Positions 7,338 through 16,809 are shown, counted from the first letter of the stretch. The stretch: 64,000 nucleotides of DNA from Sphingobacterium sp. UBA4616 (GCA_002386525.1 DGIS01000008.1:186001-250000); one strand, 5' to 3'. Notes: a model not told the origin generated them from the sequence alone. Translations and numbers: made by a program.

Positions 7338-9152
7338 TCAGTTTTCTTGCGTTTTGCCAGGCATATTTGGATTATATTGCTGTACATGTTCTGCCTTCGC
7401 ATAGATATGAGGTCCATTCATATCAATTCCTTCGGCTAAAAAGTCGTCAAGAATTAACTGAAAAATTTCAGATTTTGCCTGGTCAATTTCCCCAGATTTG
7501 CCGATGTAAACATTCAGCTCATAGAGTACATAAAAATCATCTAACTTTTTTTGTAGCACAAATGGCGCGGGATTCACTTTAACTCTTTTTACGCGCGGTG
7601 GTATGTTTAAAAGCAACTCATGGATCCGTTGCCAAGGCTCTTCATAACCGACTGTCAATTCCACCTGAAAGCAGATTCCATCTTCTGAGAAGGTAGAATA
7701 ATTGACGGTATTTCCAGAAAGTACCGACGAATTGGGGATGGTAATTTCTTCATTTTTTATCGTTCGAAGCCTTGTTACCAGTGGTGATTTTTCGATAACA
7801 ACACCTGTTTTGTCGGCAATTGTGATGCGGTCTCCGATCCGGAAAGGACGCATATAGGTGATCACAAGACCTGCAATGATATTAGAAATCGCAGATGATG
7901 ATCCTAAAGAAAACAGGATACCAATAAATACGGATATTCCTTTAAAGATATCTGAATTGGCTCCGGGTAAGTAAGGGAATATGAGCACCAGCGTAAATGC
8001 TTGAAGCAGGAAGCGAACGATGGTAAAGGTGGGCATGGCAAAATCACGGTGAAAGCCGTTAATTTCTAATTTGCCCTTGTCAATTTCGCTAAAAATATAT
8101 TTTATGAATCGAACAGCATAGCGCATGACGACAAGAATAACAAATATTGTAATCAGATTTGGAATATAATCCCAAATGGCCAACACTGCCGTTTTAAGCG
8201 GTTTTGTGAAAAGTCCGATCAGATTGGAAGCCCAGCTCTGTGTAAATGGAAAAACACTGAAAACAATAGGCAGCATGATAAAGGCGATTAGGATGATCAA
8301 TCCCCAATGTAAGATACTAATCGCATGAATAAACATCCGTGTTTTTTGTACCGAAGTAACGAGTACGTAATTTTTGATCTTAATGTCTTTAATCCGCTGC
8401 GTTCGTTCCGTTAGTATGCGTCGTGTACCGTATGCTTTTAATCGATTAATCAATAAGATCAGAATAGAAAAAACAACGAGAATAAGGAATACAAGTCCAA
8501 TACGTATAAGAAGTTTTGTGATGCTGTTCGCGGCGCGTTCAGCTGTGATGGTATCTTGAATCTTTTTTAAATAGTTTGCCGCAATTTCTTCTTTGCTTTT
8601 TCCTTCAAGAAGTGCATCGAGTTCGGTGATAGAGGTGATCACCAGATCTTTGTAAACGATGTCGGCGCTGATTTCGTTGTTTTCGATTTTAAATGAATCT
8701 ACGTTCACAAAATCATCTTCATAGAGATTGTGGATTCTGCTCACCACGTTGGAAGCGCGATCTTTGGCTAACGACGATCCAAGCTTATTGTAGATATAGA
8801 ATAAAGTGTCTTGAAACGGAGCGACGGCGTATCTTTTTGTGTTTTTTTTGATGGAGTCTACTTTGACTTTCAGTTGCTGCTGCCGAATGGTATTTTCTTC
8901 GTCAAAATCATTGAGCTGCTGTTTTAAGTTCTCCTTTTTCGGACTATTTTGACTTTTAAGGTCGGCAATTTCATGCTGAAGCTTTACCCGTTCGAGCGAA
9001 TCATTGATTTGCTGTTGCCTAATTCCATTCAGTAGGGAACTCAGATCCAGCTCTTTTTTATTGACGGAATCTATTTCTTGTGCATAGAGCTGTAAGCTTG
9101 TTGACAAAAGATAAGATAGGGTCATTAAGAAATAAACGTAAATACTTCTCAT
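7338..9152 (-). CDS. Large MscS-family mechanosensitive channel
   Basis: From the favoured start at 9152 the protein is about 604 residues. It begins with a signal peptide (MRSIYVYFLMTLSYLLSTSL, cleavage near YAQ), which argues against the longer reading from 9260. A periplasmic coiled-coil region of about 190 residues rich in Lys, Glu and Gln follows. Next come transmembrane helices (LLIRIGLVFLILVVFSILILL and others) and the MscS core 'GISVFIGILFSLGSSSAISNIIAGLVITYMRPFRIGDRI', in which the Gly/Ala-rich TM3 lines the pore. The beta domain and alpha/beta vestibule come last. Such channels release solutes on hypo-osmotic shock. The added periplasmic arm is common among large MscS homologues and may gate or localise the channel. 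Confidence 0.92.
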   Translation of the reverse strand: MRSIYVYFLMTLSYLLSTSLQLYAQEIDSVNKKELDLSSLLNGIRQQQINDSLERVKLQHEIADLKSQNSPKKENLKQQLNDFDEENTIRQQQLKVKVDSIKKNTKRYAVAPFQDTLFYIYNKLGSSLAKDRASNVVSRIHNLYEDDFVNVDSFKIENNEISADIVYKDLVITSITELDALLEGKSKEEIAANYLKKIQDTITAERAANSITKLLIRIGLVFLILVVFSILILLINRLKAYGTRRILTERTQRIKDIKIKNYVLVTSVQKTRMFIHAISILHWGLIILIAFIMLPIVFSVFPFTQSWASNLIGLFTKPLKTAVLAIWDYIPNLITIFVILVVMRYAVRFIKYIFSEIDKGKLEINGFHRDFAMPTFTIVRFLLQAFTLVLIFPYLPGANSDIFKGISVFIGILFSLGSSSAISNIIAGLVITYMRPFRIGDRITIADKTGVVIEKSPLVTRLRTIKNEEITIPNSSVLSGNTVNYSTFSEDGICFQVELTVGYEEPWQRIHELLLNIPPRVKRVKVNPAPFVLQKKLDDFYVLYELNVYIGKSGEIDQAKSEIFQLILDDFLAEGIDMNGPHIYAKAEHVQQYNPNMPGKTQEN

Positions 9153-9390
9153 CGTGTTGTTGGTAAAAATGAAAGCCGATGTGTATAGGTCATTTTGCAC
9201 ATAACGATCGGACAGGTTCTCAAAGATAATAATTATCTTGATTAGATGGCAGATTGTCAAATATGATATAAATTGGAGCTAAAATGATACGATGCGACAG
9301 CTCAATTTCAATTATTCCGACTTTCTTTGTTAAAACGATTGGGCATACATCCAATGCACAAATGTTTGCAGCTAATTTTATCCAATAAAT

Positions 9391-11892
9391 ATGATTAAAC
9401 CTTTTAAAAAATCTATTCATGCAACCAACAACCTTGGGAAGATAGGCCTCTGCCTTATAGTAGCCTGTATATCCTCGGTTTTAGCGGGACAAGCCCAAGA
9501 ACGGAAAGCTCCAGCTTATCCATTGATTACGCATAATCCGAATTTTAGTATATGGTCAATGACCGATCAGCTTCACGGGTCGACAACAAAACACTGGACA
9601 GATGCGGATCACTCGCTGTTGGGCCTAATTGATGTGGATGGCAAGATCTATCGTTTTCTTGGCCAGGAAGAACCTAATTATGCAGTTATTCTCCCGACTG
9701 CGGAAGATAAATCTTATACGGTACAGTATACTGAGTCGAAGCCTCAAGGTGGTTGGGAGTCTTCCGCTTATAATACGAATACTTGGAAATCGGGGCATGC
9801 ACCTTTTGGTGATGATGAGAAGCAGGTAAAAACGCTTTGGAAGTCGGATGATCTCTGGGTGAGACGTGACTTTGTCGTAGCCGACCCAAAGGGTATCAAT
9901 GAGTTATTTTTAAAACTCAATCATGATGATAATATAGAAGTATTTTTGAACGGGAAGAAGGTTTACGAAAAGATAGGTTGGACCAATAGTTTTCACTATT
10001 TACCGATTGACAAGACGAATTTGAAAGCCGGGAAAAATAATATGGCCATCCATTTGAAGAATAGTGCTGGTGGTCGTTACTTGGATTTTGGTTTGGTTGA
10101 CAGGCTTAAAGAGCGTGGCCCACGGGTTCAGGAAGCCGTGCAAAAAGAGGTGGAAATAACAGCTACACGTACAGTTTACAATTTTCAGGCTGGTAAAGTG
10201 GATCTAAAATTAACCTTTACTTCGCCGCTGCTTATGGATGATCTGAATGTGTTGGCCAGACCGGTAAGCTACATCACTTATCATGTAAAGGCAAACGATG
10301 GAAAGCAGCATGCTGTTAAAGTTTTTTTGAGTGCGTCAACAAATATTGCGGTGTTTAAGCCTTCGCAGGAAGTAACCGCCGAAAAATATGAAACGGCAAA
10401 ATTGTCGGTACTAAAAGCTGGAACGGTTGAACAGCCTATTTTGCAGAAAGGTGCCGATGATATGCGGATAGACTGGGGGTATTTTTATGTTGCTTCACCA
10501 AAGCGAGATAAGACGCAACAGTTTATTAGTCCGGTGGGCGGGGCCGTCGACGCTTTCAGAAAGGGAACAACGACCGCTGCAAAAACTGTTAAGGGTACAT
10601 CACTTGCGCTGAACACGGTCATTCCATTTGGCAATGTGGGTGCGAAAGCAGAGGAGCGTTTTGTTGAGGTAGGCTACGATGAAATTTATGCGATTCAGTA
10701 TTTCAACAATAACCTAAGACCGTGGTGGAACAATTCAGGGAAAGAAACGATGGAAAATCAGCTGACTTTGGCTGCAGACCAGTATCGTAGCGTGGTCGAT
10801 AAATGTACGGCATTTGACAAGTCTGTTTATGCAGATGCGCTCAAATCGGGCGGAAAAGAGTATGCACATCTTAGCATACTGGCTTATCGTCAAAGTATCG
10901 CAGCTCATACCTTGGTGAAAAGTCCTCAAAATGAACTATTATGGCTTTCGAAAGAAAATAATAGTGGTGGATTTATTAATACGGTGGATGTAACTTATCC
11001 TTCAGCCCCTTTGTATTTGATCTACAATGCGGAGTTATTGAAGGGAATGTTGAGCGGAATATTTTATTTTAGTGAAAGCGGGAAATATCCATACCCTTGG
11101 GCCGCGCATGATTTGGGTACTTATCCACTGGCCAATGGTCAGACATATGGCGAACCGATGCCGGTGGAAGAGTCAGGAAATATGATTATCCTCACTGCAG
11201 CGATCGCGAAAGTGCAGGGGAACAGTGATTATGCTAGAAAGCATTGGAAAACTCTTACTACTTGGGTAGATTATCTTGTTAAAGATGGTTTTGATCCTAA
11301 AACGCAGCTTTGTACAGACGATTTTGCCGGTCACCTTGCACGCAATACGAACTTATCTGTCAAAGCAATTGTTGGTATCGCTTGTTATGCGCAGCTCGCT
11401 GAAGCAATAGGTGAATCAGCTATTGCAAAAAAATACCGTGCAATTGCGGAGGAAATGGTTCCAAGATGGATGGAAATGGCAGATGCTGGCGACCATTATG
11501 CGCTGACATTTGATGATAAAAATACTTGGAGTCAGAAATATAATTTGATCTGGGACAAAGTATTGGGGTTAAATCTATTTCCTCAAAACGTGTATGACAC
11601 TGAAATCAAGTATTACCTCACGAAACAGAATAGATTCGGTATTCCGTTGGATAGCCGCAAAGCATACACCAAAAACGACTGGATTCTTTGGACAGCATCA
11701 TTTGCACCATCAAGAGAAACATTTGAAGCATTGGTGAAGCCTGTATACCAGCATGCGATTCAAACGGAATCTCGTGTCCCTTTGAATGATTTTTATGATT
11801 CCAATACCGGAATTCGTGAAAATTTTAAGGCACGTAGTGTCGTTGGAGGGTTTTATATGAAAATTTTAGCGGATAAGCTGCAACAACAATAA
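9391..11892 (+). CDS. Secreted DUF4965/glutaminase-A-like protein
   Basis: This 833-residue protein has a long leader (MIKPFKKSIHATNNLGKIGL, cleavage near QAQ). The layout matches Bacteroidota 'glutaminase domain' proteins. A DUF4964-like start comes first ('APAYPLITHNPNFSIWSMTDQLHG', TTKHWTDADHSLLGLIDVDG). A DUF5127-like beta region follows, then a DUF4965/DUF1793 (alpha/alpha)6 region with 'YAHLSILAYRQSIAAHTLVK' and the C-terminal 'FDPKTQLCTDDFAGHLARNTNLSVKAIVGI'. Residues about 110-235 look like an inserted jelly-roll sugar-binding module (WVRRDFVV, IEVFLNGKKVYEK, GKNNMAIHLKNS). Fungal relatives are called glutaminase A, but the (alpha/alpha)6 fold and carbohydrate-like insert also fit a glycan-active enzyme. 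The substrate is not determined. Confidence 0.88.
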   Translation: MIKPFKKSIHATNNLGKIGLCLIVACISSVLAGQAQERKAPAYPLITHNPNFSIWSMTDQLHGSTTKHWTDADHSLLGLIDVDGKIYRFLGQEEPNYAVILPTAEDKSYTVQYTESKPQGGWESSAYNTNTWKSGHAPFGDDEKQVKTLWKSDDLWVRRDFVVADPKGINELFLKLNHDDNIEVFLNGKKVYEKIGWTNSFHYLPIDKTNLKAGKNNMAIHLKNSAGGRYLDFGLVDRLKERGPRVQEAVQKEVEITATRTVYNFQAGKVDLKLTFTSPLLMDDLNVLARPVSYITYHVKANDGKQHAVKVFLSASTNIAVFKPSQEVTAEKYETAKLSVLKAGTVEQPILQKGADDMRIDWGYFYVASPKRDKTQQFISPVGGAVDAFRKGTTTAAKTVKGTSLALNTVIPFGNVGAKAEERFVEVGYDEIYAIQYFNNNLRPWWNNSGKETMENQLTLAADQYRSVVDKCTAFDKSVYADALKSGGKEYAHLSILAYRQSIAAHTLVKSPQNELLWLSKENNSGGFINTVDVTYPSAPLYLIYNAELLKGMLSGIFYFSESGKYPYPWAAHDLGTYPLANGQTYGEPMPVEESGNMIILTAAIAKVQGNSDYARKHWKTLTTWVDYLVKDGFDPKTQLCTDDFAGHLARNTNLSVKAIVGIACYAQLAEAIGESAIAKKYRAIAEEMVPRWMEMADAGDHYALTFDDKNTWSQKYNLIWDKVLGLNLFPQNVYDTEIKYYLTKQNRFGIPLDSRKAYTKNDWILWTASFAPSRETFEALVKPVYQHAIQTESRVPLNDFYDSNTGIRENFKARSVVGGFYMKILADKLQQQ

Positions 11893-11940
11893 ACCAATGA
11901 CCCAGGAGTAGCTGTCTCAATGAACGAAGAATACAGATCA

Positions 11941-13860
11941 TCAATAGGTCACCGGTATGTGAAGGATCACTGTGGTGCCAGCATTCGGGCTTTTGTAGAT
12001 CTGTATACTTGCTTTTTTTCCGAGCAATTGCATGCGTTCTCGGCAGATGGCTCCAGAAAGCGACCGATGTGACAATTCAGGAATGTCGCTATTGATTTTA
12101 CCACTATCTTGAATCTTCACGCGCAGGATATCTCCTGATACTGCAAATTGGATGTCAATGCTGCCATTGCCTGTATGGAGGTCTATACCATGAAGAATAG
12201 CATTTTCAACATAGGGTTGTATCAGCATGGGGGGTAGCATCACCGCACTGAGGTCTTGATCTTGCGGAGGTGTAATATGGTAGTGAAAAGTGTCATCAAA
12301 ACGCATTTGCTGTAAAATGAGATAGTTTCCTAAGGTCTCAAGTTCCTCACTTAGTGGGACAACATTCTCGCGGCTTAATTCGAGATTGCTACGTAATAAG
12401 CGACTGAAAAGAGTTAAATATTTAATGGCATCTTCTTTTTTATCAAGGCGCATAAAGCTTTGAACAGCCGAAAGAGTATTGAAAATAAAGTGTGGTTCCA
12501 TCTGTGTGCGTAGTAATTGCTGCTGCAATAAGACCTTTTCTTTTTCTTGCCTGGAACGTCGCTGGCGAAAAATGTAATATAGAAAGAAAAGGATGATGAT
12601 CAATAAAATGACCGCCAAAGAGGTTGTCATGAGCCAGAGACGATTTTGCTGCAGTTGAAGTTTATTGATTTCAATATTTTCATTCAGCATACGAATAGAT
12701 TGATCTTTCGCCTGAAGCTGGTATAGAGCATTCATTTCTGCAATTGCCTGTGTATTCTCTGACTGGTAAATACTCCTTTGTAACTGAACAAGGTGATTCA
12801 ATACATCTATTGATGCTTTATTTTTCCCTTGCAAGCTGTATAGCGCGGCGAGGTTGTTCTGAAAGGTAATTTCGTTGGTGGGAAAAATTAATTTTGGAAA
12901 CTGTGCTTTCAGCCTATTGGCCTTTTGGATGAATTTTTCTCCCAAAGCGGGCTTATTTAATGTAACATAAATTGCAGCTACATTGCTGTAATCAACAAAT
13001 AAATTATTCATCAATGTTGGAGATGATGTCTGTTGATGCAAATGTTCGTCTATTGCAATTTTTCGCAGTTCATAGTGTAAAATGGAATCAGTTTTTCTCG
13101 CAGTTTCGTAGTATTGGATCTTCGAATCGTACAAAAAGCTGATGTTGTATTTGTCTGGGTGCTTAGCGTGTAATTCTTCGAGTTTATGGAGGTAGGGAGC
13201 AATTTCAGCTGCAGTTCTCTGCAAGGTATTCAGTGTCTGGATAATTTGTACCAAAACGCGTTGTCGATTGATATGTCCTTCAGGCAATGAATCTACTAGG
13301 GGTAATGCCGCTCGATTCATCTTTTCGGCAAGATTATACTGAAAGGAAGTGAGGTTGTTTTGCGCTGCAGACAGTAATATTGCTGATTTTGCTTCGTTTG
13401 ACAGTCCTGATGCGGTGTCCGACAAAACAATTGTAGCAGCTTTATTATAATAATAGCCTGCTTCTCGTTCCTTTGCTTCGAGACTGCGGATGTTTCCTAT
13501 GCCGTTATAAATAAGCGCCTTGTATTTTGCATTCCCCGTGGTTGGTTCAATCAGCTCAAGAGCCTTTTCAACAAAGAAAAGCGCTGAATCCTGCCTGCTC
13601 CTGGCATATTGTCGAGCCAAGTAATATTTTACGCGGGCAGCCAGTACGGTATCTTTTTTCACATTCAAATTCTGATCTAATTCTAACCAGGCCTGTTTTA
13701 AAGAATCCGCGTTTGCGCCATTCATTTTTTGGTCCTCGAGCGATTGAATTTGTGCGGCAAGAGCTTTACCTTCAGGTGAGTATGTGCCTTTCTTTTCCGT
13801 ACAGGCTATGAACAATAGCGAGATTAGTAACCAAGGTAAAATGCGGTTCAGTGCGCTCAT
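11941..13860 (-). CDS. TPR lipoprotein LytS-type histidine kinase
   Basis: This 639-residue protein begins with a lipobox-like leader (LLISLLFIAC, Cys20). About 350 residues of helical tetratricopeptide-like repeats follow ('ALIYNGIGNIRSLEAKEREAGYYYNKAA', 'NNLAALYSLQGKNKASIDVLNHLVQLQR'), then a coiled coil and a transmembrane helix near residues 404-428. The His_kinase/HATPase module carries EPHFIFNTLSAVQSF with phosphoacceptor His457 and the N-box QPYVENAILHG with Asn553. Its first codon overlaps the stop of the LytTR regulator gene by four bases, so the two are translationally coupled partners. The repeats would sit in the periplasm and could bind a peptide or protein signal; this is inference. 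Confidence 0.92.
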   Translation of the reverse strand: MSALNRILPWLLISLLFIACTEKKGTYSPEGKALAAQIQSLEDQKMNGANADSLKQAWLELDQNLNVKKDTVLAARVKYYLARQYARSRQDSALFFVEKALELIEPTTGNAKYKALIYNGIGNIRSLEAKEREAGYYYNKAATIVLSDTASGLSNEAKSAILLSAAQNNLTSFQYNLAEKMNRAALPLVDSLPEGHINRQRVLVQIIQTLNTLQRTAAEIAPYLHKLEELHAKHPDKYNISFLYDSKIQYYETARKTDSILHYELRKIAIDEHLHQQTSSPTLMNNLFVDYSNVAAIYVTLNKPALGEKFIQKANRLKAQFPKLIFPTNEITFQNNLAALYSLQGKNKASIDVLNHLVQLQRSIYQSENTQAIAEMNALYQLQAKDQSIRMLNENIEINKLQLQQNRLWLMTTSLAVILLIIILFFLYYIFRQRRSRQEKEKVLLQQQLLRTQMEPHFIFNTLSAVQSFMRLDKKEDAIKYLTLFSRLLRSNLELSRENVVPLSEELETLGNYLILQQMRFDDTFHYHITPPQDQDLSAVMLPPMLIQPYVENAILHGIDLHTGNGSIDIQFAVSGDILRVKIQDSGKINSDIPELSHRSLSGAICRERMQLLGKKASIQIYKSPNAGTTVILHIPVTY

Positions 13861-14600
13861 TTTTCTGGAAACAGCTGATTTAAAATCGAGTTTTTTCTGC
13901 GCGAGGAGATGGGAATTTCCTCTTTGTTTTTTAAGACAATATATTCTGAGCGATTGACGCCTGAAATATGCGACCTATTAACAAGATAGGACTGATGGGT
14001 GCGCAAAAAGTAGGGCTGGGGCAATAATTCTTCATAATATTTGAGCGGTTTGGATATTAACTCTTTTGTGCCATCATTTAAAAAGAAAAATGTATAGGGG
14101 CCATCCCCTTTGCAATATACGATGTTATGAACAGGAACGATGCGTACTTGCTGTAGGGATGATAACGCGATACTTTCGGGTAATTCCCGGGCATAAAACG
14201 CCTCTTGTGCCATGGATAGACGTTGCATCCATTGTGGATTGTTTTCTCTTTTGCGTCGAAAGCGTTCTAAAGCTTCGTTTAATTCGGTTTGATCTACAGG
14301 TTTTAAGAGGTAATCTAGCGCACCATATTTAATGGCTTTGATTGCAAAATGATTGTAAGCAGTAATGAAAATAATATTCTGTGGAATTACAGTCAACTTC
14401 TTTAAGATATCAAATGCTGTTCCGTCGCGGAGCTGAATATCCATAAGAACAACATCAGGTTTTTTGTCTTCAATCAGTTTAACAGCATTTGTCACAGTAT
14501 CACTCCAGCCAACAAGTTCAACGTCAGTCTCCTGTTGCACCAAATAGCTGATTTCTTTGCGTATGGCGGGCTCATCTTCAATAATGGCTATTCTTATCAT
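13857..14600 (-). CDS. LytTR-family response regulator
   Basis: The 247-residue protein has a receiver domain (IAIIEDEPAIRKEI, phosphoacceptor Asp54 in VVLMDIQLRDG, ITAYNHFAIKAI, DYLLKPV). A LytTR DNA-binding domain follows from about residue 150, with 'IVPVHNIVYCKGDGPYTFFFL' and 'FLRTHQSYLVNRSHISGV'. It is first in a two-gene unit with the TPR histidine kinase, with overlapping stop and start codons at 13857-13860. Targets are unknown; neither neighbouring gene is an obvious one. Confidence 0.95.
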   Translation of the reverse strand: MIRIAIIEDEPAIRKEISYLVQQETDVELVGWSDTVTNAVKLIEDKKPDVVLMDIQLRDGTAFDILKKLTVIPQNIIFITAYNHFAIKAIKYGALDYLLKPVDQTELNEALERFRRKRENNPQWMQRLSMAQEAFYARELPESIALSSLQQVRIVPVHNIVYCKGDGPYTFFFLNDGTKELISKPLKYYEELLPQPYFLRTHQSYLVNRSHISGVNRSEYIVLKNKEEIPISSRRKNSILNQLFPEK

Positions 14601-14785
14601 CTATTCATAATGCTTTATATCGGATAAAAATAATAATAGTAAGTCAGTAATCTCACTCCATTTACAAATCTTTGCTATTATTTATTATCCAGATTCAAAT
14701 TCAAACGCCGGAAAGCTGAATTTATCATTTAATTTCAAATAGTGTTTAAAATCTTTATATTTAGTAGGGGTAAGGCTAATTGGAT

Positions 14786-15439
14786 ATGGAGATTCGAAAG
14801 TCATTAAAATCGGTTTTTGCTGGAGGCATTGGTTTAGTCACTCTATTGGCCCTTGTTGGGCAATTTACATTAAGTGCTCTTGTCTCGAAGCTTGGTACAA
14901 CCGATTATGTAATACAGTTTTTTAGTTATTTCACGATTTTAAGTAATGTCTTGGTGCTATTATGTTGTTTTTTTACTGTTTTCTTGGCAAAAAGCCGATT
15001 GGGCATATTCTTCACTAACTCCCAAACAATTACTGCCGTCACACTTTACATACTTATTGTCGCACTGATCTATAATAGCTTACTTCGTTTTTTGTTAAAC
15101 ACAAGAGGGATGCTGAGTTTGGTAGACGAGTTACTGCATGTTGTCACGCCTTTAAGTTTTTTCCTCTTCTGGTGGCTATTTTGTAACAAAAAAGTGCTCC
15201 GTTGGCGCCAGATTTTCTATTGGTTGATTTTCCCGTTAGGCTATCTGTTGTACACATTGTGGCATGGTTCGGTTTCTGGATTTTATCCTTATCCTTTTAT
15301 AAATGTTTCTGAGTTGGGTATAGAAAGCGTTATTTTGAACAGTTTGGCAATGACTTTGGTTTTCGTCCTAATCGCGGTGGTATTGATTGGATTGGGAAAG
15401 TGGCAAAATAAACAGCGTACTCAACGTATTGAAAAATAA
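14786..15439 (+). CDS. Pr6Pr-type six-helix membrane protein
   Basis: This protein of about 217 residues has six hydrophobic helices and short loops. Features are 'FFSYFTILSNVLVLLCCFFTVF' near residue 50, 'IVALIYNSLLRFLLN', the polar DELLHVVTPLSFFLFWWLFC segment, and 'PYPFINVSELG' before the last helix. The pattern fits the Pr6Pr family (FAR-17a/AIG1-like integral membrane proteins) common in Bacteroidota. A TTG reading at 14780 is possible, but the ATG at 14786 is preferred. Some distant eukaryotic relatives hydrolyse fatty-acid esters; for the bacterial proteins no function is established that I can cite. Confidence 0.8.
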   Translation: MEIRKSLKSVFAGGIGLVTLLALVGQFTLSALVSKLGTTDYVIQFFSYFTILSNVLVLLCCFFTVFLAKSRLGIFFTNSQTITAVTLYILIVALIYNSLLRFLLNTRGMLSLVDELLHVVTPLSFFLFWWLFCNKKVLRWRQIFYWLIFPLGYLLYTLWHGSVSGFYPYPFINVSELGIESVILNSLAMTLVFVLIAVVLIGLGKWQNKQRTQRIEK

Positions 15440-15510
15440 CAAAACTCAAAGCTGTTCGATATTGTTATATGACAGAACAGTTTCTATTTTATACTTTAAT
15501 TGAATTGAAA

Positions 15511-16032
15511 ATGGTTATACGATTTTTTGTCTGTGTCTCTTTGGTATTATGTACGATATGTTGTTTTGGTCAAGTTGATGTTGATAAAATGAGGGCCGAG
15601 TACGCTACCGCCGTTCAAAATAAGAAGCTCTGCGAAACGAATCTGAAACTATTGGAAAAATCCGCCAATTCCGCAACGGAGAAAGGGTACCTCGCTGCTT
15701 ATGAAATTTTATGGGCCAAACATATGGGCAACCCTTTTTCGAAATTGGGTCAATTCAAAAAAGGAAAGAAGCTTTTAGAAGAAATGATCATGAAATATCC
15801 GGACAATATCGATTTACGGTTTATTCGATGGAGTGTACAGACGCATGCACCGTCTTTTCTAAGCTATGGTAAAGATCGATTGCGAGACAAGGAATATTTG
15901 GTAAAAAATTTGCATAAATTGCCCAACCCAAAGGGTAGAGAAGTGATCTACAAGTATTTAAAAGAAGCAAATAGTTATCTTAAAGGCGATCATGCCTTTT
16001 CACAGGCCGAACTGAATCAGCTCGCCAAATAG
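15511..16032 (+). CDS. Secreted helical protein of unknown function
   Basis: From the favoured ATG at 15511 the protein is 173 residues with a signal peptide (MVIRFFVCVSLVLCTICCFG, cleavage near FGQ). A longer reading from 15469 adds 14 residues upstream of the charged n-region. The mature part is helical and has one TPR-like unit ('KGYLAAYEILWAKHMGNPFSKLGQFKKGKKLLEEMIMKYPDNIDLRFIRW'), then 'LPNPKGREVIYKYL'. It follows the Pr6Pr gene by 71 bases and ends before a terminator at 16164. It is probably periplasmic. No function is assigned. Confidence 0.75.
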   Translation: MVIRFFVCVSLVLCTICCFGQVDVDKMRAEYATAVQNKKLCETNLKLLEKSANSATEKGYLAAYEILWAKHMGNPFSKLGQFKKGKKLLEEMIMKYPDNIDLRFIRWSVQTHAPSFLSYGKDRLRDKEYLVKNLHKLPNPKGREVIYKYLKEANSYLKGDHAFSQAELNQLAK

Positions 16033-16163
16033 AAAGTATACTGTCTATCGTTAAGGAATGTATTGTATGTATAGGTTCTAAATGGTATATTATACCATAT
16101 ACTGTATCACAATGTATACGAGCGCAAAATGTTCAACAAAATGATTGAACACAAAATTAGAAA

Positions 16164-16199
16164 GACCCCGTCATTTTCCTCATGTCGGGGTTCTGTTTT
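16164..16199 (+). terminator. Rho-independent terminator after the secreted helical protein gene
   Basis: The stem ACCCCG (16165-16170) pairs with CGGGGT (16186-16191). Inner CAT/ATG pairs extend it, and TCTGTTTTA follows. It lies about 130 bases after the stop at 16032. Confidence 0.65.
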
Positions 16200-16332
16200 A
16201 AGAGACCGCTATGGATAGCCCCTTTTCCTTTATTATGATTGTTTTAAATCAGCATGCTTAGTCTCAATATAGTCGATTTCAATGGCCGATCGCGCGAATA
16301 TTAAACGATGCGATGCGAATAATAACTAGCGG

Positions 16333-16362
16333 TTGTCAAAAGCTGGAGTACACTTATTTTTG
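16333..16362 (+). promoter_or_regulatory. Bacteroidota-type promoter for the 89-residue membrane protein
   Basis: A TTG at 16333-16335 is followed after 19 bases by TATTTTTG (16355-16362), an exact TAnnTTTG -7 element. This is one of the best -33/-7 matches in the window. The ATG at 16423 lies 60 bases downstream. Confidence 0.7.
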
Positions 16363-16422
16363 TCTACATATCCCTTTGTAGTTTTAATACAGAAATGGTT
16401 ACTAAATCATAAAAATTGACAG

Positions 16423-16692
16423 ATGTTTAAAAATAGGAGACTCAGCAAAAATCCGCTTCATTATGTATATGCGGTATTATGGATTGTTTTATTTGGTTCA
16501 ATCGCTTACTATATTTATTCGGGAGCAGCATTTAAACCCGACAATGGCAAAATTCATTTGGTAGCTATTCTTATCGCTTGGGTGGTAGAGTATCTAGGAC
16601 TTACAATGACAAGTCTACTATTCTTAATTTATGGAATCTATCGAGCGATGACTACCGTATTTGACAAAACAGACTTGAGCACTGACAATTAA
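16423..16692 (+). CDS. Small two-helix membrane protein, unknown
   Basis: This 89-residue protein has a basic N terminus (MFKNRRLSKNPLHY) and two hydrophobic helices (about 14-33 'YAVLWIVLFGSIAYYIYSG' and 46-72 'LVAILIAWVVEYLGLTMTSLLFLIYGIY'), ending with an acidic tail. The upstream promoter at 16333-16362 is strong, which supports a real gene. The N terminus should be cytoplasmic by the positive-inside rule. No family is recognised. Confidence 0.7.
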   Translation: MFKNRRLSKNPLHYVYAVLWIVLFGSIAYYIYSGAAFKPDNGKIHLVAILIAWVVEYLGLTMTSLLFLIYGIYRAMTTVFDKTDLSTDN

Positions 16693-16766
16693 CACGTCGC
16701 TGCAAAACCGCGTTTACATTCAAGAATATACTAGATTTTAACTTGCTATACGTGTTTTGACGGCGA

Positions 16767-16809
16767 TGAAGGTTTTTCAAGACATTAGCTGAAGGTTTTT
16801 AAGACATTA
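16767..16809. repeat. Near-perfect 20/21-base tandem repeat
   Basis: The unit TGAAGGTTTTTCAAGACATT plus one A (16767-16787) is repeated as TGAAGGTTTTTAAGACATTA (16790-16809), with one base lost. The second copy ends exactly on the stop codon of the reverse-strand HPP gene. Confidence 0.75.

Larger units (their letters stand above)
16033..16422. other. Intergenic region with palindrome, terminator and promoter
   Basis: This 390-base gap has no convincing gene. In order it holds a GTATA-rich stretch with the odd-centred palindrome ATGGTATA-T-TATACCAT (16082-16098), the terminator at 16164-16199, and a good promoter (16333-16362) for the small membrane protein gene at 16423. The 60-base leader between promoter and ATG shows no clear structure. 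Confidence 0.6.
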
